A stretch of 5,422 nt of DNA from an uncultured Porphyromonadaceae bacterium (GTDB lineage: Bacteria; Bacteroidota; Bacteroidia; Bacteroidales; Muribaculaceae). The DNA is taken from assembly GCA_947178655.1 (NCBI GenBank), contig CAMWZB010000084.1, forward strand, positions 1-5,422. The letters run 5' to 3'. Shown piece by piece: positions 1-5,422 of the stretch. The position numbers were made by a program, and so were the translations under genes. Numbering within the stretch: position 1 is the first letter of the stretch; every line of letters begins with the position of its first letter. The notes under the pieces were generated by a model that was not told the origin of the DNA, did not search any database, and saw nothing but the letters and a program-made list of their open reading frames with translations.

Positions 1-467
1 AGCTTATCCATACCCGACTTATAGCGGGATTTGGCGGTCGTCTGCGGGATTGAAAGGATTCTGCTTATTTCGACAAATGAAAGATTGTCAATCACATTCA
101 TTCTGATTACGTCAGCCTCACGCTGCGGAAGGCAGTCAAGACAAGCATTGATACGGTCTGCATCTTCCAAATCAAGGATGTCGGTAGTCCTGTCTTCGAC
201 ATCTATACCGTCAATCGGAATCAGGTCTTTACGTCCTGTCCGAGCCTTGTCAAGACAAAGATTATTAACTACCCTGAACAAATATAACCTGACGCTTTCC
301 GGTCTGATATCGTCAGGGGCCTTCTCGAGAAAACGAAGGATTGCATCATATACAAGATCCTCCGCTTCAGCATGATTCCCAAGACGATAATACGCAAAAC
401 GAACGAGATAATCGAGGTTCTCCTCGATTATCTTGCTGACGTTGTTGCGCTTTCTCCTCTTGAACAT
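1..467 (-). CDS. ECF-type RNA polymerase sigma-70 family sigma factor, C-terminus cut by window edge
   Basis: This gene encodes an alternative sigma factor that would direct core RNA polymerase to a small set of promoters. Reading leftward from ATG at 467, 155 residues are visible and the frame is still open at base 1, so only the last part is missing. Residues about 15-80 look like sigma region 2: the RFAYYRLGN...AEAEDLVYDAILRFLEK stretch resembles the core-binding helix, and YLFRVVNNLCLDKAR the -10 recognition helix. Residues about 103-155 look like region 4, with LPQREADVIRM followed by a helix-turn-helix (SFVEISRILSIPQTTAKSRY). The short linker and the absence of regions 1 and 3 fit the ECF class. 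No in-frame ATG lies between 467 and the upstream stop, which supports this start. It follows a strong terminator, so it is probably transcribed separately from the hydrolase genes. GC is about 46%, well below its neighbours. The family is clear; the regulon is unknown, and a cognate anti-sigma gene would lie left of the window. Confidence 0.9.
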   Translation of the reverse strand, partial: MFKRRKRNNVSKIIEENLDYLVRFAYYRLGNHAEAEDLVYDAILRFLEKAPDDIRPESVRLYLFRVVNNLCLDKARTGRKDLIPIDGIDVEDRTTDILDLEDADRINACLDCLPQREADVIRMNVIDNLSFVEISRILSIPQTTAKSRYKSGMDK

Positions 468-534
468 ACGGGTCTTGTGATTGATGCTTCTATTAGATAA
501 GACGGAATCCCGCCGAAATCGACGAGATTCAACT

Positions 535-555
535 GTTAAAAACAATTGTTAAAAA
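535..555. repeat. Direct repeat GTTAAAAA x2 around a 10-base palindrome
   Basis: GTTAAAAA occurs at 535-542 and again at 548-555, thirteen bases apart. The perfect palindrome AACAATTGTT spans 541-550 and overlaps both copies. The right copy shares its A run with the terminator's T tract as read on the minus strand. The spacing is slightly more than one helical turn, and the site lies about 70-90 bases upstream of the sigma factor start, where an operator could sit. It may equally be chance in an AT-rich spacer; no regulator is known. Confidence 0.3.
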
Positions 556-601
556 AGAACCGCAACACCGAATCCTGATGTGGCTCGGTCCTGCGGTTCT
601 T
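551..601 (-). terminator. Rho-independent terminator after the hydrolase operon
   Basis: On the minus strand, a perfect 10-base stem AAGAACCGCA / TGCGGTTCTT (592-601 with 555-564) closes a 27-base interior. Inside it, after a two-base mismatch on each side (GG against GT), a further stem ACCGAG / TTCGGT forms with one G-T pair. The structure is followed by T residues, giving a run of six T at 556-551 of which two lie in the stem. It begins 18 bases after the propeller hydrolase stop codon, where an operon terminator is expected. Read on the plus strand it lacks a good T tract (TTATAATG follows), so it probably works only in the minus direction. Confidence 0.88.
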
Positions 602-619
602 ATAATGATGAAAATCCGA

Positions 620-2539
620 TTACTCGGTCACGACCTTGGCAGAGACGCGGCGACCGTCGGAAAGAGTGGCGCTGCATAGGAACAGACCGGCCGACGGTAG
701 GCTCAGCTGAGCGGAAGCCGACCGGGCCACGAGTGTACCCACAGTGCTGTATGCCTCAAGTCCTACCACGGGAGTCATGGAATCGACCGAAAGAGTGCGG
801 CCCGAATGACGGAATCTGACGGCTTCGGCTGCAACCGGCGCTGAAAGACCTGCGCCTGAAGGTCCGAACACAAGAGGAAGCCATGAGACGGATGAACGGT
901 TTTCGGCAGCAGGCACCTTCTCGACAAGCGACGCACCCGTGCGGCGGTCGCGAATCTCAACAGTGCAGCGTACAGTCCGGTCGAGCGGCGCAGCCTGCAA
1001 GCCCAGGGCCGACCATGGGATGGTACCGTCGATGCGGTACGAGCCGTCGGCCCGGACGACAGTCTCTGTCAGTCCTTCAGGGACTTCGGCACTGCTCCAG
1101 GCACGGCCGCTTCCGCGGGCAAAAGCCACAGAGCCATCGACATCAAAGAATAGGCGGAATCGTCCTTCTGACGGTTTCGTGTCAGGGGTGCCCGACGGGT
1201 CAAGATAGACGTAGACACCGTCGTTGTCGGTCTTGGTATCTATAATCTCGCTGTCAGTGACATCGGCTGCGACATACAGTCCGTCGGCATCGTAGGTGAA
1301 GCTGACCTCGGCACGGTTCTTCGTCTTGGAGAAACCCATGACAAGAGCAGATGCGGCGTCGGTGCCTGCATAGGGCACGTCGATTGCATTTACGGCATAG
1401 CCCTTCATCAGAGTGATGGCATTGCCTTGCGTGGGCGATCCGATTGATGCCAGGGCGAATACATCGTTGCCGAAGCCGACGTTGATCGAGTTCCACAGCG
1501 CATGGCTGTCGGTGGGCAGGTCGAAGGGTGCGCTTACCTGAGTGAAATTGCGCGCATCGCGGTCGCCGACAGCCACGTACATGCCGAAGCGTGCTTCCGG
1601 GAAGCCTTTGCGGTCGAAGTGGTCACCCTGCCATGACGCTATGGTCTCTCCCGTGCGGAGACGTCGGATGTAGGGTGCGGCAGAGATGTACTGCCTGTTG
1701 TCAGAGTCGTCCCCTGCGAAGATAGCGCTGCGGCGGCCCGACTCGGCGTAGACGGGACACGACCGCCAGGCGCGGTCCACGTCACAGCGCACTGTCGATG
1801 CCATGAAGCCGCGCGGGAATCCGTTGTCCTCTATGATGACCACAATCTCGCCGGCATCTGTTATGATGGCTGACGGCATGCCGTCGCGATGTCCGGCACG
1901 ATAGCTGACGCACTCCGGCGCCGACCAGGTGCGGCCTTTGTCATTGGAGCGGATGAGCGAAATCTGCTGGTCTCCGCTGTCTGGATACGGATATTCATTG
2001 GCGAAATAGAGATGCACCTCACCGTCGGGAAGTTCGAGGAACGACGGCTCCCAGCACCCCTCTGTCCACAGATGCGACGCATCGAAGGCATGCACCGGCT
2101 CGGACCAGGTCTCGCCGCCGTCAGTAGAGTACAGCGTGCGTATGCCGAAACGGCGCTCTTCGCTGTAGGGCGACGACGGACGAGGATTGAATCCGGCCAG
2201 TATAGTGCCGTCAGAGAGCTGTATCACGTCGGGAACAGCGTAAGGCAGGCGGTCTTCGCCACGGGCTATGATGCGTGGTTCGGTCCACGTGGCTCCACTG
2301 TCGGAACTGAACACGACTCCTATGCCGCCCGGTATCTCGGCTATGGCGAGAAGGCGTCCGTCCTGCAATGGAATCAGGCGCGAATAGTTTCCTGAAGGGA
2401 ATATCACCTGACGTGAAGCGACATCCCACATTATGCGGCTCTCTGTGTCAGACACCTGCTGTGCCGCACCAGAGAGAGTCGGTGCGGACAGTGCAAGTGC
2501 TGCAAACAAGGATTTTACAAATATATTCATGCTTATCAT
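620..2539 (-). CDS. Secreted sialidase-superfamily (BNR/Asp-box) glycosidase with CBM9-like domain and T9SS-like C-terminal domain
   Basis: Predicted 639-residue exported hydrolase that probably removes terminal sugars from a glycan. The chosen ATG (2537-2539) overlaps the GH31 stop in an ATGA; ATG 2530 (MNIFVK, 636 residues) is a close alternative, while ATG 2599 would place 20 polar residues before the signal peptide. Residues 1-26 form a signal peptide without a lipobox. Residues about 35-390 form a beta-propeller with Asp boxes SSDSGATW (78-85), STDGGETW (138-145) and SNDKGRTW (198-205); YSRLIP (52-57) may correspond to the sialidase FRIP motif. WEPSF (Glu164) and VIIEDNG (Glu237) are acidic candidates. 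Residues about 405-560 resemble the CBM9/DOMON-type sugar-binding fold (LYVAADVTDSEI, DGVYVYLDP, FRLFFDVDGS, IPWSALGL). Residues about 572-639 resemble a type IX secretion sorting domain (VVGLEAYSTVGTLV, PSAGLFLC, final SAKVVTE). The superfamily is clear. Sialidase activity is not: GH93 exo-arabinanase or another specificity is possible. Confidence 0.85.
   Translation of the reverse strand: MISMNIFVKSLFAALALSAPTLSGAAQQVSDTESRIMWDVASRQVIFPSGNYSRLIPLQDGRLLAIAEIPGGIGVVFSSDSGATWTEPRIIARGEDRLPYAVPDVIQLSDGTILAGFNPRPSSPYSEERRFGIRTLYSTDGGETWSEPVHAFDASHLWTEGCWEPSFLELPDGEVHLYFANEYPYPDSGDQQISLIRSNDKGRTWSAPECVSYRAGHRDGMPSAIITDAGEIVVIIEDNGFPRGFMASTVRCDVDRAWRSCPVYAESGRRSAIFAGDDSDNRQYISAAPYIRRLRTGETIASWQGDHFDRKGFPEARFGMYVAVGDRDARNFTQVSAPFDLPTDSHALWNSINVGFGNDVFALASIGSPTQGNAITLMKGYAVNAIDVPYAGTDAASALVMGFSKTKNRAEVSFTYDADGLYVAADVTDSEIIDTKTDNDGVYVYLDPSGTPDTKPSEGRFRLFFDVDGSVAFARGSGRAWSSAEVPEGLTETVVRADGSYRIDGTIPWSALGLQAAPLDRTVRCTVEIRDRRTGASLVEKVPAAENRSSVSWLPLVFGPSGAGLSAPVAAEAVRFRHSGRTLSVDSMTPVVGLEAYSTVGTLVARSASAQLSLPSAGLFLCSATLSDGRRVSAKVVTE
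2536..2539 (-). other. ATGA stop/start overlap between the GH31 and propeller hydrolase genes
   Basis: On the minus strand the GH31 gene ends ATA AAA TGA, and the sequence ATGATAAGCATGAAT gives an ATG that shares four bases with the stop. This start yields MISMNIFVK, and a second ATG nine bases on yields MNIFVK. Either gives a normal signal peptide. The overlap implies co-transcription and suggests coupled translation of the two hydrolases; coupling itself is inference. Confidence 0.65.
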
Positions 2540-4806
2540 TTTATGGTCACTGTCCGCTTGCTGCTGCGCGGTGCCGATGGCACTTCCACAATCAGGCAAT
2601 GTGCGGCGGCATCATAGAACGGTGTCACCGTCCGGCCGTCGACTGTCACCTGAGAAGGAGCGTCGACATTGTACACCTGAAGAGTGTACGAACGAGTCGG
2701 CGAGATGCCTGCATATGTGCCGCGGACAGGCGAAACTGTGATTGTTGTCTTACCTTTGGCATATTTCTGCGAGAATGCCGTGCGGGCAAATTCGGTGGCA
2801 TAGTCGGCATTGTCGCCTGCGTCCTCGTAGAAATCGAACTCACCGTCGGCTCCGGCGATGACATTGAGCACCATTCGCTCCGGACGGTCAGTTGTGCTTG
2901 TGACAGAAGCTGGATTCATCGGGATGATGGCGCCCTTGCGGATGAAGTAGGGATACTGCTCAAGTGTATAGTCGAGAGTCACGACACGACCACCGTCGAT
3001 GAGACGGTTATGTGCCGGCGACCACCACTGCCCGTCGGGAAGCCATAGCTCGCGCGAGCTGACACCGTCTACCGAAGGTGCACCGATGGGCGCCACCATG
3101 ATATCGTCGCCGAAGTAGTACTGGTTGCGGCGGTCGTATGCCTCGTCGGTCTCAGGATGCTCGTAGTAGAGCGGACGGCAGATGCCTATGCCCGTGTCAT
3201 AAGTCTTGCGGGCCATGGTGTAGAGATAGGGGAAGAGTGCGTAGCGGAGGTTGATGGCATCGTTGATTGTGCCGAAGTTATCATACTTCCATATGCGGCG
3301 CTCGATGCGCGGGTCGGCGGTAGCATGAGTGCGGAAGATGGGCGTGAACACACCGAACTGCACCCACCGGGCGAGGAGTTCAGGGTCGTTGGGCTCGTGC
3401 TGGAGCACCATGTGTCCGCCAAGGTCGTGCCCCCAGTATCCGTAGCCTACGTTCGACGCCGTGGAGGTAAAGTACGGCTCGGCCTCGAGGGTCTCGTAGT
3501 TGATGAACGTATCGCCCGAGAAGCCAATCTGATAGCGGTGACTGCCGAGGCCGCCCCAACGGTGGAAGATGACGGGGCGGCGGTCAGGCCGGTTGTGCTT
3601 CATCTCGTTGAAGAACACGTGATTGCACCACATGGTCTCGCCCAGCTCAGGAATCTGCCGGTTGAGCATCCACTGCTGCCAGTCGAGCCACCAGAAGTCG
3701 ACACCGCGTAGCTCGGTCGGACGGATGAAGCGGTTGAAGAACACCCGCGCGAAAACAGAGTCGTTGAGATTCCATTCCACAGTCTTTTTCGATGCCGGGT
3801 CTATGCCCATGTCGCGCGCAACGTCTTCATATATCTCCTCGTCGGCCCGGACACCGTCGGCCGGGTGGAGATTGAGTGCCGTCCGCAGGCCCTGACTGTG
3901 CATGTAGTCGAGCAGGCTGTCGGGGTCGGCGATAAGGTTGCGGTTCCAGGTCCATCCGGTCCATCCTCCGCGGCCTCCGGAATTCTTCTCCGTGCCGTTG
4001 TAGTGCCAGTCCATATCGAGAATCATCACATCGGTCTTGATGTTGTGTCTCTTGAGTTCCTCGATGATGTCGCAGAAGTCTTTTGAAGAGTACTCCTGAT
4101 ACTTGCTGTACCAGTATCCGAAAATATAGTCAGGCGGCAGAGGTATGTCACCGGCGATGCGGGTGAAATCCTTAACAGCACGCTTGTAGTCGTGGCCATA
4201 ACCCATGAAGTACAGGTCGATGGCATCGGCATCGGCACGCGGAGCGACCCAGTCGAAAGTTCCGTTACGCGGTTCTAAAGCGAGCGACGAGGAGCCGTCG
4301 GCTCGCTTGAACGAAGGCGAATCGTCGATGACAGCCCAGCCCGACCGCGACACCACGCCGTCCTCGAGCCTGGTGAGGTAGTCGTAGCCGTTGTTGCAGT
4401 CGAGGGTGCGGTAGGTGCCCTTGAGATTGTCCGGGTCTTTCAGGCCGGGGTACCACTCGACAGGCTCGCCGTTGAGCTGAATGGCGATGGTGAGATTCTC
4501 GCGACTGTCCGGTCTGGTGCCTTTGCGGTACTTCAGCGTCAGGCAGTCAGTGGTGATGTCGAGATAGCCGTCCTTATCTTTGACCGAATAGCGGGGAACG
4601 GGAAGTTCGCGGTTCACGACCGAGAATGTGGCGCGGTCCTCAAACTTTCCCGAGGGAGCGTACTCGATACGTATCATCTCGGGGGTAAGCACGGTGAAGC
4701 GTGTGTTTCCGTCAGTGACCACAGCTTTGGGGTCGGCTTTCGGATTGAGAGCACCGGCGCTCAGGGCAAGCGCCCCGAGCACAAGTGCGAGAGTTTTTCG
4801 TAACAT
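2536..4806 (-). CDS. Secreted glycoside hydrolase family 31 protein (alpha-glycosidase)
   Basis: Encodes a 756-residue retaining exo-alpha-glycosidase, probably periplasmic. Residues 1-19 form a signal peptide (MLRKTLALVLGALALSAGA) with no lipobox cysteine. Residues about 25-220 match the N-terminal beta-sandwich of GH31, with the common VVSRSGWAVIDDS motif at 151-163. The catalytic barrel follows at about 222-540: LPPDYIFGYWYSKY, ILDMDWH (262-268, acids that usually bind sugar), FWWLDWQQW with predicted nucleophile Asp375, RWGGLGSHRY (416-425), GFSGDT with predicted acid/base Asp432, GHDLGGH (459-465), and RTHAT (492-496). The region after about 545 holds the proximal beta domain, and FDFYEDAGDNADY (657-669) marks a DUF5110-type C-terminal domain. 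Length and motifs are complete for the family. Substrate is not clear: the nucleophile motif WLDWQ differs from the WxDMNE of typical alpha-glucosidases, so alpha-glucosidase, alpha-galactosidase, alpha-xylosidase or alpha-N-acetylgalactosaminidase are all open. It lies 33 bases after the acyltransferase gene and overlaps the next hydrolase by four bases. Confidence 0.95.
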   Translation of the reverse strand: MLRKTLALVLGALALSAGALNPKADPKAVVTDGNTRFTVLTPEMIRIEYAPSGKFEDRATFSVVNRELPVPRYSVKDKDGYLDITTDCLTLKYRKGTRPDSRENLTIAIQLNGEPVEWYPGLKDPDNLKGTYRTLDCNNGYDYLTRLEDGVVSRSGWAVIDDSPSFKRADGSSSLALEPRNGTFDWVAPRADADAIDLYFMGYGHDYKRAVKDFTRIAGDIPLPPDYIFGYWYSKYQEYSSKDFCDIIEELKRHNIKTDVMILDMDWHYNGTEKNSGGRGGWTGWTWNRNLIADPDSLLDYMHSQGLRTALNLHPADGVRADEEIYEDVARDMGIDPASKKTVEWNLNDSVFARVFFNRFIRPTELRGVDFWWLDWQQWMLNRQIPELGETMWCNHVFFNEMKHNRPDRRPVIFHRWGGLGSHRYQIGFSGDTFINYETLEAEPYFTSTASNVGYGYWGHDLGGHMVLQHEPNDPELLARWVQFGVFTPIFRTHATADPRIERRIWKYDNFGTINDAINLRYALFPYLYTMARKTYDTGIGICRPLYYEHPETDEAYDRRNQYYFGDDIMVAPIGAPSVDGVSSRELWLPDGQWWSPAHNRLIDGGRVVTLDYTLEQYPYFIRKGAIIPMNPASVTSTTDRPERMVLNVIAGADGEFDFYEDAGDNADYATEFARTAFSQKYAKGKTTITVSPVRGTYAGISPTRSYTLQVYNVDAPSQVTVDGRTVTPFYDAAAHCLIVEVPSAPRSSKRTVTIK

Positions 4807-4839
4807 CTGTTATAAGGTTTAGTTAGTTCAGTATATGTT
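4807..4839 (-). other. Short spacer between acyltransferase and GH31 genes
   Basis: The 33 bases between the acyltransferase stop and the GH31 ATG are AT-rich on the GH31 side and contain AACTAACTAAAC (minus strand) before the start. There is no hairpin followed by a T tract and no good Bacteroidetes promoter match, so the two genes are probably on one transcript. There is no Shine-Dalgarno sequence; an A/T-rich leader before the start codon is usual in this phylum. Confidence 0.5.
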
Positions 4840-5422
4840 TCAGGCCGCTGAGCGCTGAGCTGACATAAGTCCGGTGAAGCCTCTGCCGGCACCGATGATC
4901 CACTTGCTGCCGGGCACGTAAGAAATGGCTTTGGCTGTGATGAAGCAGCAGACGAAAGTGACCACTGCAATCAGAGGTATGGCTCCTGCCACCGGTATCT
5001 GCATGTCGACCTTGATGACCGACACCCAGTAGCCCAGCCAGAAGATGTGCATCAGATACATGCCATAGCTGAGTTTGGATGTCTCGGTGATGACGGGGCT
5101 GACGGCGGACTCGCCTATGCAGGAGAATACAAGGAAACATCCTGTAGTGAGCACGAGACAGTTCAGTGTGCAGAACGACCAGCCTATCTCAAGTTCGGGA
5201 GTTGGCTGGATGGTGCCGACTTCCACTTGCAGATAGAACGACAGGATAGTGACGGCTGCCCCGATGAGCATGGCCGGAACGCCCACTGCCAGACGGCGCG
5301 CGCGGCTCCACGTGAGGTGCACCCGGATATAGTGAGCGAGCACGACGTAGCCGAGATAGCCCGCGAAGTACCACAGCATATGGTATTCGTTCCAGAAGCA
5401 CTGGCCCCACACCTCGCCGAAC
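4840..5422 (-). CDS. AT3-family membrane acyltransferase, C-terminal part (5' end cut by window edge)
   Basis: The last 193 residues of an integral membrane protein are visible; the frame is open to the right edge, so the true start lies outside the window and the internal GTG at 5412 should not be taken as a start. Hydrophobic segments are seen at about residues 13-31, 43-64, 80-102, 117-137 and 142-167 of the visible part. The stretches YHMLWYFAGYLGYVVLAHYI and SKLSYGMYLMHIFWLGYW match the late part of acyltransferase family 3 (PF01757), where a final SYGIYLxH-like motif is typical. Such proteins usually move acetyl or succinyl groups onto sugars of surface polysaccharides or other glycans, using acyl-CoA from the cytoplasm. 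The catalytic His/Arg residues of the early helices are outside the window. It is the first visible gene of the unit with the two hydrolases. The family is fairly sure; donor and acceptor are unknown. Confidence 0.82.
   Translation of the reverse strand, partial: FGEVWGQCFWNEYHMLWYFAGYLGYVVLAHYIRVHLTWSRARRLAVGVPAMLIGAAVTILSFYLQVEVGTIQPTPELEIGWSFCTLNCLVLTTGCFLVFSCIGESAVSPVITETSKLSYGMYLMHIFWLGYWVSVIKVDMQIPVAGAIPLIAVVTFVCCFITAKAISYVPGSKWIIGAGRGFTGLMSAQRSAA

Larger units (their letters stand above)
468..619 (-). promoter_or_regulatory. Intergenic region expected to hold the sigma factor promoter
   Basis: This 152-base gap separates the end of the hydrolase unit from the sigma factor start. Its right part is the terminator at 551-601. 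The left part (468-550) should contain the sigma factor promoter and leader, since the terminator would block read-through. I see no convincing match to the Bacteroidetes -33 TTTG / -7 TAnnTTTG promoter; the nearest is a weak TATCTAAT on the minus strand near 493-500 with no -33 box at the right distance. AT-rich motifs are present at 535-555 (listed separately). No Shine-Dalgarno sequence precedes ATG 467, as is normal in Bacteroidetes. The promoter role is inferred from position only. Confidence 0.4.

Noticed and set aside
31..375. 114-codon plus-strand open frame at the left end
   Set aside because: It is antisense to the sigma factor, whose region 2 and region 4 motifs are clear, and its translation is Ser/Arg-rich without a domain.
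468..550. Possible Bacteroidetes -33/-7 promoter for the sigma factor
   Set aside because: TATCTAAT matches TAnnTTTG only in part, and no TTTG lies about 19-21 bases upstream, so I do not call an exact promoter.
580..819. 79-codon plus-strand open frame starting in the terminator region
   Set aside because: It begins inside the terminator hairpin and runs antisense to the propeller hydrolase tail; composition is Arg/Pro-rich and no motif is seen.
1889..2395. 168-codon plus-strand open frame within the propeller hydrolase
   Set aside because: It is opposite a gene with clear Asp boxes and shows no family features of its own.
2368..3048. 226-codon plus-strand open frame crossing the junction of the two hydrolase genes
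   Set aside because: It is antisense to two well-supported genes, its translation is rich in Arg, Cys and His with no recognisable domain, and it has no promoter or separate context. High GC coding DNA commonly leaves such open antisense frames.
3157..3711. 184-codon plus-strand open frame within GH31
   Set aside because: It lies opposite the GH31 catalytic core; its Val/Glu-rich translation is the mirror of that coding sequence and resembles no family I know.
4823..5140. 105-codon minus-strand frame overlapping the acyltransferase
   Set aside because: It is a shifted frame of the acyltransferase gene; the real frame has membrane segments and the AT3 motif, while this one is His/Arg-rich without pattern.

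Overview
The window looks like part of a Bacteroidales chromosome. The evidence is the gene content (a secreted family 31 glycosidase, a sialidase-like propeller enzyme with a type IX secretion-like tail, and an ECF-type sigma factor), the lack of clear Shine-Dalgarno sequences, and the typical Bacteroidetes form of the GH31 protein. Its rather high GC (close to 60% over the hydrolase genes by hand count of sample lines) would suit a Muribaculaceae-like gut lineage, but that placement is inference.

All four genes lie on the minus strand, so transcription runs from right to left. From right to left: a membrane acyltransferase of the AT3 family, cut by the right edge (4840-5422); a gap of 33 bases; a secreted GH31 glycoside hydrolase (2536-4806); a secreted three-part sialidase-superfamily hydrolase (620-2539), whose most likely start overlaps the GH31 stop in an ATGA; and a strong intrinsic terminator (551-601). 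These three genes read as one transcription unit whose promoter lies beyond the right edge. After the terminator comes a separate ECF sigma factor gene (1-467), cut by the left edge and clearly lower in GC (about 46%).

The working picture is a small polysaccharide-processing operon: two exported glycosidases that probably remove terminal sugars from a glycan, plus a membrane enzyme that may move acyl groups onto a sugar. The exact substrate cannot be read from the sequence. No SusC/SusD pair is in the window. The sigma factor is probably the first gene of the next unit to the left, where an anti-sigma factor or other regulated genes might be found.

I found no RNA genes, mobile elements, CRISPR arrays or frameshifts. 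The most interesting points are the uncertain specificity of the two hydrolases (the propeller enzyme has a glutamate pair that looks more like GH93 than GH33), the type IX-like tail on the propeller enzyme, and the sharp composition change at the terminator.
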